Shown here piece after piece: positions 24,530 through 33,430 of a stretch of 64,000 bases of DNA (the stretch's first letter is position 1; every line of letters starts with the position of its first letter). The DNA is from Sulfuricella sp. Its GTDB lineage: Bacteria; Pseudomonadota; Gammaproteobacteria; Burkholderiales; Sulfuricellaceae. The position numbers were made by a program, and so were the translations under genes. The stretch covers positions 682,001 to 746,000 of the forward strand of contig JBAZID010000001.1 of NCBI GenBank assembly GCA_041651995.1, read 5' to 3'. The notes beneath the pieces are model-generated. The model was given only the letters and a program-made list of their open reading frames with translations, was not told the DNA's origin and did not search any database.

Positions 24530-26438
24530 GCTCAGCTCCCGGTTCGGCGGTATCCGTGACAGTTTCATCCTTGGGCAGCTTGCCGAGCAGGTAGTAATCC
24601 ATCACCTTGCGTGCGATGGGCGCGGCTATGCTGCCGCCGTGGCCGCCGTTTTCCACCAGGATGGCGAGGGCGATGCGGGGGTTGTCGGCGGGTGCGAAAG
24701 CGATGAACAGCGCATGGTCGCGGTGGCGTTCGGAGACCTGGCTTTCCACGTATTTTTGCCCCTGTTTCATGCCGACCACCTGGGCAGTTCCGGTCTTGCC
24801 GGCAATCATGTATTCCGCACCCGCGCTGGCCTGTGCGGCCGTGCCGCCAGGGCGGGTGACATCCACCATGGCTGCGATCACGCGATCCAGATTTTCTTTC
24901 CTGAGCGGCATTGAATCCGTTGTTTCCGGCGCCAGGATGGTGGTCTGACCGGTTTTGCTGTCCAGGATGCTTCTCACCATGTGCGGGCGCATCAGCTGGC
25001 CGTTGTTTGCCAGGGCGGCGGTGGCGACCGCCAGTTGCAGCGGCGTGGACAGGTTGTAGCCCTGGCCAATGCCGACGCTGACCGTATCTCCGGTGTACCA
25101 TTTTTGCTTGAAACGCTTCATTTTCCAGGCCTGGGATGGCAGAACACCGACTTGTTCGCCTTCAATATCGATGCCGGTTTTCCTGCCGAAACCGAAATGG
25201 CTCATGAAGCTGGTGATGTTGTCGATGCCCATATCCACTGCCAGGCCGTAGTAGTAGGTATCGCACGAAATAACAATGGATTTGTGCAGGTCCACCGTAC
25301 CGTGGCCACCGGGTTTCCAGTCGCGGTAATGGTGGCTGCTGCCGGGCAGCATGTAATAGCCGGGGTCGGAGATGGTGTAGGAAGGGCTGCGCTTGTTGAG
25401 TTCCAGTGCCGCCAGGGCCATGAATGGCTTGAATGTCGAGCCGGGCGGATATTGGCCGCGCAGGGCGCGATTGTTGAGGGGCTTGTCGAGCGAATTATTG
25501 TAGGCTTCCCAGTTGGCGGTATCGATGCCGTCAACGAACAAATTAGGGTCGAAGCCGGGCTGGCTGACAAAGGCCAGGATTTCGCCGCTTTTCGGCTCGA
25601 TTGCCACCAGCGCGCCACGGTATTTGCCGAAGGCCTTGATGGCCAGCGCCTGCAATTTGCTGTCAATGGATAGATAGAGCGTATTGCCGGAAATGGGCGG
25701 GGTGCGTGCCAGTGTCCGCACGGCACGGCCACCGGCATCGGTCTCGACCTGTTCGAAGCCGGTGGTGCCATGCAGATGCTTTTCGTAACTCTGCTCCAGG
25801 CCCTGCTTGCCAATGTGGTCGGTGCCACGGTAATTGGCAAGGAGGTCGTTTTCTTCCAGCTTTTCCATATCCCGGTCGCTGATGCGGCCAATATGGCCGA
25901 CCACGTGTGAGAACAGATCCAGGTGGGGGTAGTGGCGGAACAGGCGGGCCTTGATTTCCACGCCGGGAAAGCGATAACGGTTGACTGCGAATTTTGCCAC
26001 TTCCACTTCGCTCAGACGCGAGCGGATGGGCAGGCTCTCGAAGTTTTTGCTTTCTTCCAGCAGCTTTTTGAAGCGCCGCCGGTCGCGTGGCGTGATTTCG
26101 AGAATGCCTGCCAGTTCATTGATGGTTTTTTCCAGGCCATCCACCTTGCTTGGCGTGATCTCAAGGGTATAGGCAGAGTAATTATGCGCCAGCGGGACGC
26201 CATTCCGATCGAGAATCAGCCCACGGTTGGGGACGATCGGGACGATGGAAATGCGGTTGTTCTCCGCCAGGGTGTGAAAGTGCTCGTGCTGCATCACCTG
26301 CAGGTAAAACAATCGCGTCGCCAGCAGGGTGAAGGCAAGCAGCACGAAGCCCGCGGCCAGGGCCAGCCGCACCCGGAAGCGGTAAAGCTCGCGCTGGTTA
26401 TCCCTGAGTTCCGTACCGGATTTCATGCCAAACAACAT
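24522..26438 (-). CDS. mrdA: Penicillin-binding protein 2 (elongation transpeptidase)
   Basis: 638-residue class B PBP, single N-terminal membrane anchor (about residues 25-47), dimerisation domain, then transpeptidase. Active-site motifs: STFK with catalytic Ser in YPPGSTFKPF, SCDTYY as the SxN-type motif (Ser-Cys-Asp, as in PBP2), and KTGTAQV near residue 547. It forms peptide cross-links in the elongasome with RodA and MreBCD. It is placed between mreD and rodA in the usual order. Confidence 0.97.
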   Translation of the reverse strand: MLFGMKSGTELRDNQRELYRFRVRLALAAGFVLLAFTLLATRLFYLQVMQHEHFHTLAENNRISIVPIVPNRGLILDRNGVPLAHNYSAYTLEITPSKVDGLEKTINELAGILEITPRDRRRFKKLLEESKNFESLPIRSRLSEVEVAKFAVNRYRFPGVEIKARLFRHYPHLDLFSHVVGHIGRISDRDMEKLEENDLLANYRGTDHIGKQGLEQSYEKHLHGTTGFEQVETDAGGRAVRTLARTPPISGNTLYLSIDSKLQALAIKAFGKYRGALVAIEPKSGEILAFVSQPGFDPNLFVDGIDTANWEAYNNSLDKPLNNRALRGQYPPGSTFKPFMALAALELNKRSPSYTISDPGYYMLPGSSHHYRDWKPGGHGTVDLHKSIVISCDTYYYGLAVDMGIDNITSFMSHFGFGRKTGIDIEGEQVGVLPSQAWKMKRFKQKWYTGDTVSVGIGQGYNLSTPLQLAVATAALANNGQLMRPHMVRSILDSKTGQTTILAPETTDSMPLRKENLDRVIAAMVDVTRPGGTAAQASAGAEYMIAGKTGTAQVVGMKQGQKYVESQVSERHRDHALFIAFAPADNPRIALAILVENGGHGGSIAAPIARKVMDYYLLGKLPKDETVTDTAEPGAEHD

Positions 26439-26472
26439 GGGCGATCAGGGCTCGATAATCATTGACAAGCCC

Positions 26473-27009
26473 TTACTTTTCGCTGCCGCGCGAGCTGGTA
26501 TAGGTCACATCGGGCAGGTGTCTGTGCTTCATCGCCAGATGGATCAACAGGCTGACTAGGGGCCAGAGCAGCGCACCCGTGATGCTGGCGAGAAAATACC
26601 CCCAGCCGATAAAGGCCGCGCCGGAGAGCAGATGCGTCAACAGGACCAGCACCTGGCTGACCAGCAATAACAGAAAGACATGCAATGCCTGCGGCCACAG
26701 GTTGAAAGCCTGGATGCGCCGGTGCAGGGCGAGGGTGAGAAAGATGGCAAGGGTATAGGCCAACGCATACTGGCCTAGCAACGCGCCATCGGCGACGTCC
26801 ATCACCAGGCCGAGCCCCCAGGCTGCGGCCATGCCAATGCGCAGCGGCTGATGCACGGCCCAGTAGAGCAGCAACAGGAGCACAAAATCCGGGCGCAGCA
26901 ACAGGGCAATCCCCTGCCATGGCAAAATATCCAGCATCAGCGCGGCAAACAGCGTCATGGCAATGAACTGGCCACTGGGCGGACGTGCCAGGGTGGGCGC
27001 ACCGGTCAT
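26473..27009 (-). CDS. mreD: Rod shape-determining protein MreD
   Basis: 178-residue membrane protein with five or six hydrophobic segments (LFAALMLDILPW, DFVLLLLLYWAVHQPLRIGM, GLVMDVADGALLGQYAL). WGLGLVMDV-ADG-LG-ALAY is the MreD signature region. It is part of the elongasome with MreB, MreC, PBP2 and RodA. It begins one base after the mreC stop and precedes mrdA by 34 bp. Confidence 0.93.
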   Translation of the reverse strand: MTGAPTLARPPSGQFIAMTLFAALMLDILPWQGIALLLRPDFVLLLLLYWAVHQPLRIGMAAAWGLGLVMDVADGALLGQYALAYTLAIFLTLALHRRIQAFNLWPQALHVFLLLLVSQVLVLLTHLLSGAAFIGWGYFLASITGALLWPLVSLLIHLAMKHRHLPDVTYTSSRGSEK

Positions 27010-27010
27010 G

Positions 27011-27889
27011 TTATTTTGCCTCCTTGCCGTTTTTTTCTGCTTCGGGCGCAGTGGCCGGCGGCAATTCGCCCGCGGAAATGATCAGCAGGCTGCGGTAGCG
27101 GTCCATGCCGGCGCTCGGCGTGCAGGTGATTTTGGCGAAGGGGTAACCCGCATTGCGCTCGATCTGGCTCACCACCGCGACCGGCACGCCGCGCGGATAG
27201 GTGCCGTCAATTCCGGAAGTGACGAGCTGGTCACCATTCTGGATGTCCATGTTGACCGGCATGAAGGCCAGTTCCAGCGCGTTGTCCTGGCCATGACCAA
27301 AGGCGATGGCTCGCACCCCGTTGCGCACCACTTCCACCGGAACGGCCTGGCCCTTGTCGGTGACCAGGGTGATTTCGCTGCTCAGCATCTGGACGCGGGT
27401 AACCTGGCCGACCAGCCCCCTGGCGTCGATCACCGCCTGGCCAGCCTGAACCCCGGCAGAGCTGCCCTTGTCGGTAATGATTCTGCGGCTGAACGGGTCG
27501 CGCCCGGCACTCATCACCTCAGCCGTGGTGGCTCGATGGGTCAGGCTCTCGCGGGTCGAAAGCAGGCTGCGCAGGTGGGCGTTTTCGGCCAGCAACGACT
27601 GGTTGCGCTGCAATTGCATGGCATTGACAAGTTGCTGCTGCCGCAGGCGGGTGTTTTCGTCCGCCAGCTGGCTTTGCGTGACGAAAAACTCGCTGGCGCG
27701 GCGCGACAGGGTAAGCGGGCTGTTGGCGATCTGCTGTAGCGGATGAAGCGCCAGGCCAACCCCCTGGCGCAACAGGGCCAACTGGTTGAAATATGCGTCG
27801 GTAGCCATCAGAAGAATGGCAAGCAGGCCGAAAAATGCCAGCCTTACGACAGGGCTGGGGCCACGCTTGAAAAAGGGTTGGTGATCCAT
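27011..27889 (-). CDS. mreC: Rod shape-determining protein MreC
   Basis: 292-residue bitopic periplasmic protein that activates PBP2. There is an N-terminal membrane anchor at about residues 17-35 (LAFFGLLAILLMATDAYF), a coiled-coil region (about 60-110) and the beta-barrel domain with DPFSRRIITDKGSSAGV, GQAVIDARGLVGQV and ITLVTDKGQAVPV. It is separated from mreB upstream by 109 bp that hold repeat C2. Confidence 0.95.
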   Translation of the reverse strand: MDHQPFFKRGPSPVVRLAFFGLLAILLMATDAYFNQLALLRQGVGLALHPLQQIANSPLTLSRRASEFFVTQSQLADENTRLRQQQLVNAMQLQRNQSLLAENAHLRSLLSTRESLTHRATTAEVMSAGRDPFSRRIITDKGSSAGVQAGQAVIDARGLVGQVTRVQMLSSEITLVTDKGQAVPVEVVRNGVRAIAFGHGQDNALELAFMPVNMDIQNGDQLVTSGIDGTYPRGVPVAVVSQIERNAGYPFAKITCTPSAGMDRYRSLLIISAGELPPATAPEAEKNGKEAK

Positions 27890-27915
27890 GGCGAAAAGCT
27901 GTCAGCAGTCAGTAA

Positions 27916-27994
27916 GTAGGTTGGGTTAGCGGCGGCCAGCCGCGTAACCCGACATCTGCCCTTCCCGGGTTGCGCTGCGCTTAACCCAGGCTAC
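27916..27994. repeat. Family C repeat, copy 2: GTAG...CTAC doublet
   Basis: Starts GTAGGTTGGGTTAGCG and ends CTTAACCCAGGCTAC, with internal hairpins (GGGTTA..TAACCC; GCGGC..GCCGCG). Same layout as 1794-1864 with diverged sequence. A short TCAG-type fragment (CTGTCAGCAGTCAG, 27899-27912) precedes it, a possible scrap of family D. It lies between mreB and mreC, inside an operon. Confidence 0.8.
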
Positions 27995-27998
27995 CAAC

Positions 27999-29042
27999 TC
28001 AATCATTCGTGAACACGGTGCCGAGCTTGTCCATTTCTTCCAGCGCACGTCCGGATCCGCGCACCACGCAGGTCAGCGGGTCTTCTGCAACCACCACCGG
28101 CAAGCCGGTTTCTTCCATCAGCAGACGGTCGAGGTCACGCAGCAGCGCGCCGCCGCCGGTCAGTACCATGCCCTTGTCGGCAATATCCGCGCCCAGCTCG
28201 GGGGGGGTCTGCTCCAGCGCCTGCTTGACTGCGCTGACGATCTGATTGAGCGGGTCGGTCAGCGCTTCAAGCACTTCATTGCTGGAAATGGTGAAGCTGC
28301 GCGGAATGCCTTCCGCCAGATTGCGGCCCTTGACTTCCATCTCACGCACTTCCGATGCCGGGAAGGCGGAGCCAATCTGTTTCTTGATCATCTCGGCGGT
28401 GGCATCGCCGATCAGCATGCCGTAGTTGCGGCGGATGTAGTTGATGATGGATTCGTCGAACTTGTCGCCGCCGACGCGCACGGAGGATGCGTAAACCACG
28501 CCGCCGAGGGAAATGACGCCCACTTCGGTGGTGCCGCCGCCGATGTCCACCACCATGGAGCCGGTGGCTTCGGCCACGGGCAGGTCGGCGCCGATTGCGG
28601 CAGCCATCGGTTCCTCGATCAGGTACACCTGGCGTGCGCCGGCGCCGATTGCGGATTCGCGGATGGCGCGGCGTTCAACCTGGGTCGAGCCGCAGGGCAC
28701 GCAGATGATGATGCGCGGGCTGGGCGAGAGCATGCGCGAATCATGGATTTTCTTGATGAAGTACTTCAGCATCTGTTCGGTGATGGTGAAGTCCGCAATC
28801 ACGCCATCCTTCATCGGGCGAATGGCGGTAATGGAGCCGGGGGTGCGACCGATCATCAGCTTGGCTTCGGCGCCAACGGCCTGGATGGTTTTTTTGCCGC
28901 TCGGGCCGCCTTCCTGGCGGATGGCGACTACGGAAGGTTCGTCCAGCACGATGCCTTTGCCGCGTACGTAAATCAGGGTGTTGGCAGTACCCAGGTCAAT
29001 TGCCAGATCAGTGGAAAAATAGCCGCGTAGGAATCCAAACAT
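27999..29042 (-). CDS. mreB: Rod shape-determining protein MreB (bacterial actin)
   Basis: 347-residue actin-like ATPase that guides lateral wall synthesis. Phosphate-1 motif IDLGTANTLIYV near residue 16; phosphate-2 VDIGGGTTEVGVISLGG near residue 166; adenosine motif MVLTGGGALLRDLD near residue 290. The N-terminal FGFLRGYFS is the usual membrane-binding stretch. First gene of the minus-strand mreBCD-mrdA-rodA set, divergent from gatC with 104 bp between starts, which presumably hold both promoters. Confidence 0.98.
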   Translation of the reverse strand: MFGFLRGYFSTDLAIDLGTANTLIYVRGKGIVLDEPSVVAIRQEGGPSGKKTIQAVGAEAKLMIGRTPGSITAIRPMKDGVIADFTITEQMLKYFIKKIHDSRMLSPSPRIIICVPCGSTQVERRAIRESAIGAGARQVYLIEEPMAAAIGADLPVAEATGSMVVDIGGGTTEVGVISLGGVVYASSVRVGGDKFDESIINYIRRNYGMLIGDATAEMIKKQIGSAFPASEVREMEVKGRNLAEGIPRSFTISSNEVLEALTDPLNQIVSAVKQALEQTPPELGADIADKGMVLTGGGALLRDLDRLLMEETGLPVVVAEDPLTCVVRGSGRALEEMDKLGTVFTND

Positions 29043-29146
29043 AACAATGTGTCTCGTGTCTCGGGAGGTCTTTAGAGGTGCTTCGGTAAAATGAATTATG
29101 ATAACCTATTAAGTTGGTTAAATTAAGTTTCACCGGAGTGAATTTT

Positions 29147-29434
29147 ATGTCATTGACGCTGGACGATGTAAAACGCATTGCTCACCTGGCCCGAATCGAG
29201 GTCAGCGAGGGCGAGGCGCAGGCATATCTTGCACAGCTTGCCAGTATTTTTGGGCTGGTGGAGGAAATGCAGGCAGTGGATACCCGCGGCATCGAGCCCA
29301 TGGCCCATGCCCAGGACGTGGTGCTGCGCCTGCGCGAGGATGTGGTGAGCGAAGCCAATCGCCGTGATGCCTACCAGGCGGTCGCGCCACAGGTGGAAGC
29401 GGGGCTGTATCTGGTTCCCAAGGTTATTGAATAA
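29147..29434 (+). CDS. gatC: Asp/Glu-tRNA amidotransferase subunit C
   Basis: 95-residue small subunit that stabilises GatA and bridges to GatB. Typical LTLDDVKRIAHLARIEVSEGEA at the start and DVVLRLREDVVSE in the second half. CGGAG before ATG 29147 sets the start. It heads gatCAB, which corrects Asp-tRNAAsn and/or Glu-tRNAGln. Confidence 0.95.
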   Translation: MSLTLDDVKRIAHLARIEVSEGEAQAYLAQLASIFGLVEEMQAVDTRGIEPMAHAQDVVLRLREDVVSEANRRDAYQAVAPQVEAGLYLVPKVIE

Positions 29435-29437
29435 TTC

Positions 29438-29514
29438 GTGAGGAGTTAGGGGTGAGGGGTGAGGCGTGGAAGAGGGACCGATGTCCCCTCACCCCTCACC
29501 CCTCACCCCTCACC
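29438..29514. repeat. Family A repeat, copy 5 (between gatC and gatA)
   Basis: Left arm GTGAGGA, GTTAGGG, GTGAGGG, GTGAGGC; right arm of four CCCTCAC units in perfect register. The loop is GTGGAAGAGGGACCGATGT-like. The right arm, read on the minus strand, has four G4 runs and fits the G-quadruplex pattern. It ends six bases before the conserved gatA ATG. The left arm carries an AGGAG followed six bases later by an in-frame GTG (29452). Confidence 0.9.
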
Positions 29515-29520
29515 AGCAAA

Positions 29521-30996
29521 ATGTTGAATACAAGTCTTAAAGAACTCTCCGGCCTGCTGGCCGATAAAAAGATCTCCAGTGTCGAGCTGACGCAAACCTT
29601 CCTGAAGCGCATCGATGAGCTGAATCCCGCGCTCAATGCCTTCATTACCGTGGATGCGGATAAAAGCCTGGCCCAGGCGCGCGCCGCGGATGAGCGCATC
29701 GCGGCGGGCAAGGCTGATTTGTTGACCGGCATCCCGTTTGCGCAGAAGGATATTTTCTGCGCCCGGGACTGGCTTTCCACCTGCGGCTCGAAAATGCTGG
29801 CCAATTTTTCCGCGCCTTACGACGCCCATGTGATCGAGCAGTTCAATCGCGCCGGCGCGGTGAACCTGGGCAAGACCAACATGGACGAATTTGCCATGGG
29901 TTCGAGCAACGAAACATCCTTCTTCGGCAAGGTGAAAAATCCGTGGGACGCGAGCCGGGTGCCCGGCGGCAGTTCCGGCGGCTCCGCGGCGGCGGTGGCG
30001 GCGCGCCTGTGCCCGGCGGCGACCGGCACCGACACCGGCGGTTCCATCCGCCAGCCCGCGGCGCTGAACGGCATCACCGGCCTCAAGCCGACCTATGGCA
30101 CGGTGTCGCGCTACGGCATGATCGCCTTCGCCTCCTCGCTCGACCAGGCCGGCCCCATGGCCCGGAGCGCCGAGGACTGCGCCCTGATGATGAATGTCAT
30201 GGCCGGCTTCGATAGCCGCGATTCCACCAGCCTGGAACGGGAAAAGGAAGACTACACCCGCGATCTGACGCAACCCCTCAAGGGCCTGAGAATCGGCCTG
30301 CCCAAGGAATATTTCGCCGAGGGCCTGGCTGCGGACGTGGCCAGGGCGGTGGAAGCGGCGCTGGACGAATACCGCAAGCTGGGTGCCGAAACGGTCGAAA
30401 TCAGCCTGCCCAATACCCGTCTTTCCATTCCGGTGTATTACGTGCTGGCCCCGGCCGAGGCTTCCTCCAACCTGGCGCGCTACGACGGCGTGCGTTACGG
30501 CTACCGTGCGCCGGACTACGGCGACCTCACCGACATGTACCAGAAAAGCCGCGCCCAGGGCTTCGGCGCCGAGGTCAAGCGGCGCATCATGATCGGCACC
30601 TATGTGCTTTCCGCCGGTTATTACGATGCCTATTACATCCAGGCGCAGAAACTGCGCCGCCTGATCGCGCAGGATTTCGAGGCGGCCTTCCGGCAGTGCG
30701 ACGTGATCATGGGGCCGACCGCGCCGACCACCGCATTCAAGCTGGGCGAAAAGAGCGACGACCCGGTTTCCATGTATTTGTCGGATATATACACCATCGC
30801 CGTGAACCTGGCCGGCCTGCCCGGCATGTCCGTCCCCTGCGGCTTCGGAGACGGCGGCCTGCCGGTGGGCTTGCAGATTGTGGGCAATTATTTTGCCGAG
30901 GCGAAAATGCTGAATGTGGCGCATCAGTATCAGTTGGCGACGGACTGGCACAAGCGGCTGCCGCCGCTTGGTGAGGGGTTAGGGGAGAGGGGTTAG
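29521..30996 (+). CDS. gatA: Asp/Glu-tRNA amidotransferase subunit A
   Basis: Amidase-signature enzyme that releases ammonia from glutamine for the GatCAB reaction. 491 residues from ATG 29521. Catalytic Lys in GIPFAQKDIFC, the Ser-rich amidase motif VPGGSSGGSAAAVAA with the cis-Ser, and GTDTGGSIRQPA with the nucleophile Ser. No ribosome site precedes ATG 29521. An in-frame GTG at 29452 inside repeat A5 has an ideal AGGAG and would add 23 repeat-encoded residues. The C-terminus (LGEGLGERG) is encoded by repeat A6, so both ends of this gene touch family A elements. Confidence 0.96.
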   Translation: MLNTSLKELSGLLADKKISSVELTQTFLKRIDELNPALNAFITVDADKSLAQARAADERIAAGKADLLTGIPFAQKDIFCARDWLSTCGSKMLANFSAPYDAHVIEQFNRAGAVNLGKTNMDEFAMGSSNETSFFGKVKNPWDASRVPGGSSGGSAAAVAARLCPAATGTDTGGSIRQPAALNGITGLKPTYGTVSRYGMIAFASSLDQAGPMARSAEDCALMMNVMAGFDSRDSTSLEREKEDYTRDLTQPLKGLRIGLPKEYFAEGLAADVARAVEAALDEYRKLGAETVEISLPNTRLSIPVYYVLAPAEASSNLARYDGVRYGYRAPDYGDLTDMYQKSRAQGFGAEVKRRIMIGTYVLSAGYYDAYYIQAQKLRRLIAQDFEAAFRQCDVIMGPTAPTTAFKLGEKSDDPVSMYLSDIYTIAVNLAGLPGMSVPCGFGDGGLPVGLQIVGNYFAEAKMLNVAHQYQLATDWHKRLPPLGEGLGERG

Positions 30997-31047
30997 GCGT
31001 ATGACTATCCGGTTTTTCCTCCTCACCCCTCACTCCTTACCCCTAAC
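30970..31047. repeat. Family A repeat, copy 6 (covers gatA stop)
   Basis: Left arm GTGAGGG, GTTAGGG, GAGAGGG, GTTAGGC; right arm TCCTCAC, CCCTCAC, TCCTTAC, CCCTAAC; loop with TATCCGGTTTTT. Here several heptamers carry the TTAG variant. The gatA frame runs 24 bases into the left arm and stops at TAG 30994-30996. The gatB ribosome site CGAGG follows the right arm. Confidence 0.85.
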
Positions 31048-31059
31048 GAGGTTTTAATC

Positions 31060-32496
31060 ATGCAATGGGAAGTCGTAATCGGGCTGGAAACGCATGCCCA
31101 GTTGAATACCGTCACCAAGATTTTTTCCGGCGCGGCCACCGCCTATGGCGCCGAGCCCAATACCCAGGCGTGTGCCGTGGATCTGGCGCTGCCGGGGGTG
31201 TTGCCGGTATTCAATCGTGTGGCAGCGGAAAAAGCGGTCAAATTTGGCCTGGCCGTCGGCGCGCGCATCAACCGCAAGTCGGTTTTTGAGCGCAAGAATT
31301 ATTTCTACCCGGATCTGCCCAAGGGCTACCAGACCACCCAGCTCGAACTGCCCATTGTGGCCGAAGGCGGGACACTGCGCATCCAGGTAGGCGATTACGA
31401 AAAAGACATCCGCATTACCCGCGCCCACATGGAGGAAGACGCCGGCAAGTCGCTGCACGAGGATTTCCACGGCATGACCGGCATCGACCTCAACCGTGCC
31501 GGTACGCCGCTGATCGAGATCGTCACCGAGCCCGACATGCGCAGCAGCGCGGAAGCGGTGGCCTACGCCAAGACGCTGCATTCCCTGGTGCGCTGGATCG
31601 GCATCTGCGACGGCAACATGCAGGAAGGCTCGTTCCGCTGCGACGCCAACGTCTCGGTGCGCCTCAAGGGCACGGAGACGCTGGGCACGCGCTGCGAAAT
31701 CAAGAACCTCAACTCCTTCAAGTTCCTGGAAAAGGCCATCGATTACGAAGTCCGGCGCCAGATCGAGCTGATCGAGGACGGCGGCCGGGTGGTGCAGGAA
31801 ACCCGCCTCTACGACCCGGACCGCGACGAGACCCGCTCCATGCGCTCCAAGGAAGAGGCCAACGACTATCGCTATTTCCCCGATCCCGATCTGCTGCCGC
31901 TGGTGATCAGCGATGCCTATATCGAAGATGTGCGCGGCATCCTGCCGGAGCTGCCGCAGGCCAAACGCGAACGCTTCATGAGCGAATACAGCCTGCCCAC
32001 CTATGATGCCGGAGTGATGACCTCATCACGCGAACTGGCCGACTACTTCGAGGCGACAGCCAAAGCCTTTGGGGGCGAATCCAAGCTGGCGGCCAACTGG
32101 ATCATGGGCGACCTTTCCGCCGCACTCAACAAGGAAGGCAAGGATATCGACGCCAGCCCCATTTCAAGCAACCAGCTGGCCGGTCTGCTGCAGCGCATCC
32201 AGGACAGCACCATTTCCGGGAAAATCGCCAAGGAAGTGTTTGCCGCGATGTGGAACGGCGAGGGCGAGGCGGATGCCGTCATCGAGGCCAAAGGGCTGAA
32301 ACAGGTTTCCGACAGCGGCGCGATCGAGAAGATCATCGACGAGATCATCCATGCCAATCCGGGCCAGGTGGCCGAGTACCGCTCGGGCAAGGACAAGCTG
32401 TTCGGCTTTTTCGTCGGCCAGGCGATGAAGGCCAGCAAGGGCAAGGCCAATCCGGCGCAGCTGAATGAGCTACTGAAGCAGAAACTGGCCGGCTGA
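31060..32496 (+). CDS. gatB: Asp/Glu-tRNA amidotransferase subunit B
   Basis: 478-residue subunit that binds the misacylated tRNA, activates the side chain with ATP and amidates it. Motifs: EVVIGLETHAQLNT at the start, KNYFYPDLPKGYQTTQ, EEDAGKSLH, DLNRAGTPLIEIVTEPD, CDANVSVR and EIKNLNSFKFLEKAI, then the tail domain with SNQLAGLLQRI. CGAGG before ATG 31060. Last gene of gatCAB. Confidence 0.97.
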   Translation: MQWEVVIGLETHAQLNTVTKIFSGAATAYGAEPNTQACAVDLALPGVLPVFNRVAAEKAVKFGLAVGARINRKSVFERKNYFYPDLPKGYQTTQLELPIVAEGGTLRIQVGDYEKDIRITRAHMEEDAGKSLHEDFHGMTGIDLNRAGTPLIEIVTEPDMRSSAEAVAYAKTLHSLVRWIGICDGNMQEGSFRCDANVSVRLKGTETLGTRCEIKNLNSFKFLEKAIDYEVRRQIELIEDGGRVVQETRLYDPDRDETRSMRSKEEANDYRYFPDPDLLPLVISDAYIEDVRGILPELPQAKRERFMSEYSLPTYDAGVMTSSRELADYFEATAKAFGGESKLAANWIMGDLSAALNKEGKDIDASPISSNQLAGLLQRIQDSTISGKIAKEVFAAMWNGEGEADAVIEAKGLKQVSDSGAIEKIIDEIIHANPGQVAEYRSGKDKLFGFFVGQAMKASKGKANPAQLNELLKQKLAG

Positions 32497-32530
32497 ATTC
32501 GAGTTCCGGAATAATCCTATAAAAAGCGGT

Positions 32531-32704
32531 TAACCACGGAGTTCACGGAGAACACGGAGTAAAAACCATGGATTGCATGATGTTTGGCATTCACCCGTCG
32601 GGTGAGACCCATAAATGACCGCAAACTGCCTTTGCGAGTTGGGCGACAAGTCGCCCATCCCTGCCTACCCCGCTTCTCCGTGTTCTCCGTGCCCTCCGTG
32701 GTTA
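32531..32704. repeat. Family B repeat, copy 2 (left partner of a long inverted pair)
   Basis: A 174-bp element with perfect 11-bp tips TAACCACGGAG and CTCCGTGGTTA, each continued by two more CACGGAG or CTCCGTG units at 9-bp spacing. The interior is non-coding. Its reverse complement matches 36123-36254 almost base for base, except that this copy has about 40 extra bp (32631-32673) containing the palindrome GGGCGACAAGTCGCCC. The match continues outside the tips for about 13 bp on the right and 8 bp on the left. Confidence 0.9.
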
Positions 32705-32725
32705 TCGAACTGAGGTTTCCAGGAT

Positions 32726-32751
32726 AAAAAAGGGGGCCAGTGGCCCCCTTT
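32726..32751 (-). terminator. Terminator, mainly for the minus-strand DUF4124 gene
   Basis: GGGGGC/GCCCCC hairpin with flanking A and T runs: six A on the left, which read as T after the hairpin on the minus strand. It may also act weakly for gatB on the plus strand. It lies 15 bp past the DUF4124 stop. Confidence 0.8.
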
Positions 32752-32766
32752 CCGTTTCGCGCCGCC

Positions 32767-33420
32767 CTATTTGACGGTACTGGCTGGCGCCTGTGTTTGC
32801 GATGCCGCGGGCGGCAGCCCTCTCAGTTCGCGAAAGCGTTTTTTGTCATCCTCGAAGCGCTTATTGATGACTTCAAGCTCCTGCCGGGATTTGGCCATGC
32901 TGTCCTGAAGTTTCTTGACTTCCCTTTCTGCCGCGTCAATTTCCGCCTTCAGGTCGGCGGGGATGGACTTTTTGCTTTTCACATAGCTGTCGTTTTGCTT
33001 GCGCAGCCCTTCCTGGCGGCCCTGCACTGACTTGATGCGCAGCTGGGTGCCGTCAATCTGCGCCTGGGTGGCGACAAGATTACGGTCGCGCGCCAGATCG
33101 ATTTCCTTTTCGTTGGAATAGCTGAGCAGCAGCGCCTGGTCACGACGCTTCTGCTCGATGGATTTTTGCCCCTCATCCTGCTTCTTCGCGGCCTCGTCAG
33201 CCTGGGCCTGTCTTTCTTCATCCGTCAGATAGGTCGTTTTCTTTCTTTCCATGCCCCTGGACGAGATCTCGCTCGAAGAGCGGCATTTGGCTTCAACTTC
33301 GGGGGGGATGGAGTCACCATAGTAGGTGCGGCCCTTGTCGTCCACGCATTTTTTCATGGGCGCGGCTTGTGCCGCGCTGGCGCTGAGCGCCGCGGCGATG
33401 AGAATGATCAAAGTCTTCAC
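32767..33420 (-). CDS. DUF4124-domain periplasmic protein with coiled coil
   Basis: 217 residues. A signal peptide (MKTLIILIAAALSASAAQA) is followed by a short DUF4124 segment, KKCVDDKGRTYYGDSIPPE, with an aromatic YYGD core, then a long charged helical region (about residues 55-200, rich in K, E, Q, R) typical of coiled coil. Such proteins are common in beta- and gammaproteobacteria and their function is unknown. It follows pyrE on the minus strand by 10 bp and ends in a clear terminator. Confidence 0.85.
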   Translation of the reverse strand: MKTLIILIAAALSASAAQAAPMKKCVDDKGRTYYGDSIPPEVEAKCRSSSEISSRGMERKKTTYLTDEERQAQADEAAKKQDEGQKSIEQKRRDQALLLSYSNEKEIDLARDRNLVATQAQIDGTQLRIKSVQGRQEGLRKQNDSYVKSKKSIPADLKAEIDAAEREVKKLQDSMAKSRQELEVINKRFEDDKKRFRELRGLPPAASQTQAPASTVK

Positions 33421-33430
33421 TTGGGTTTCC

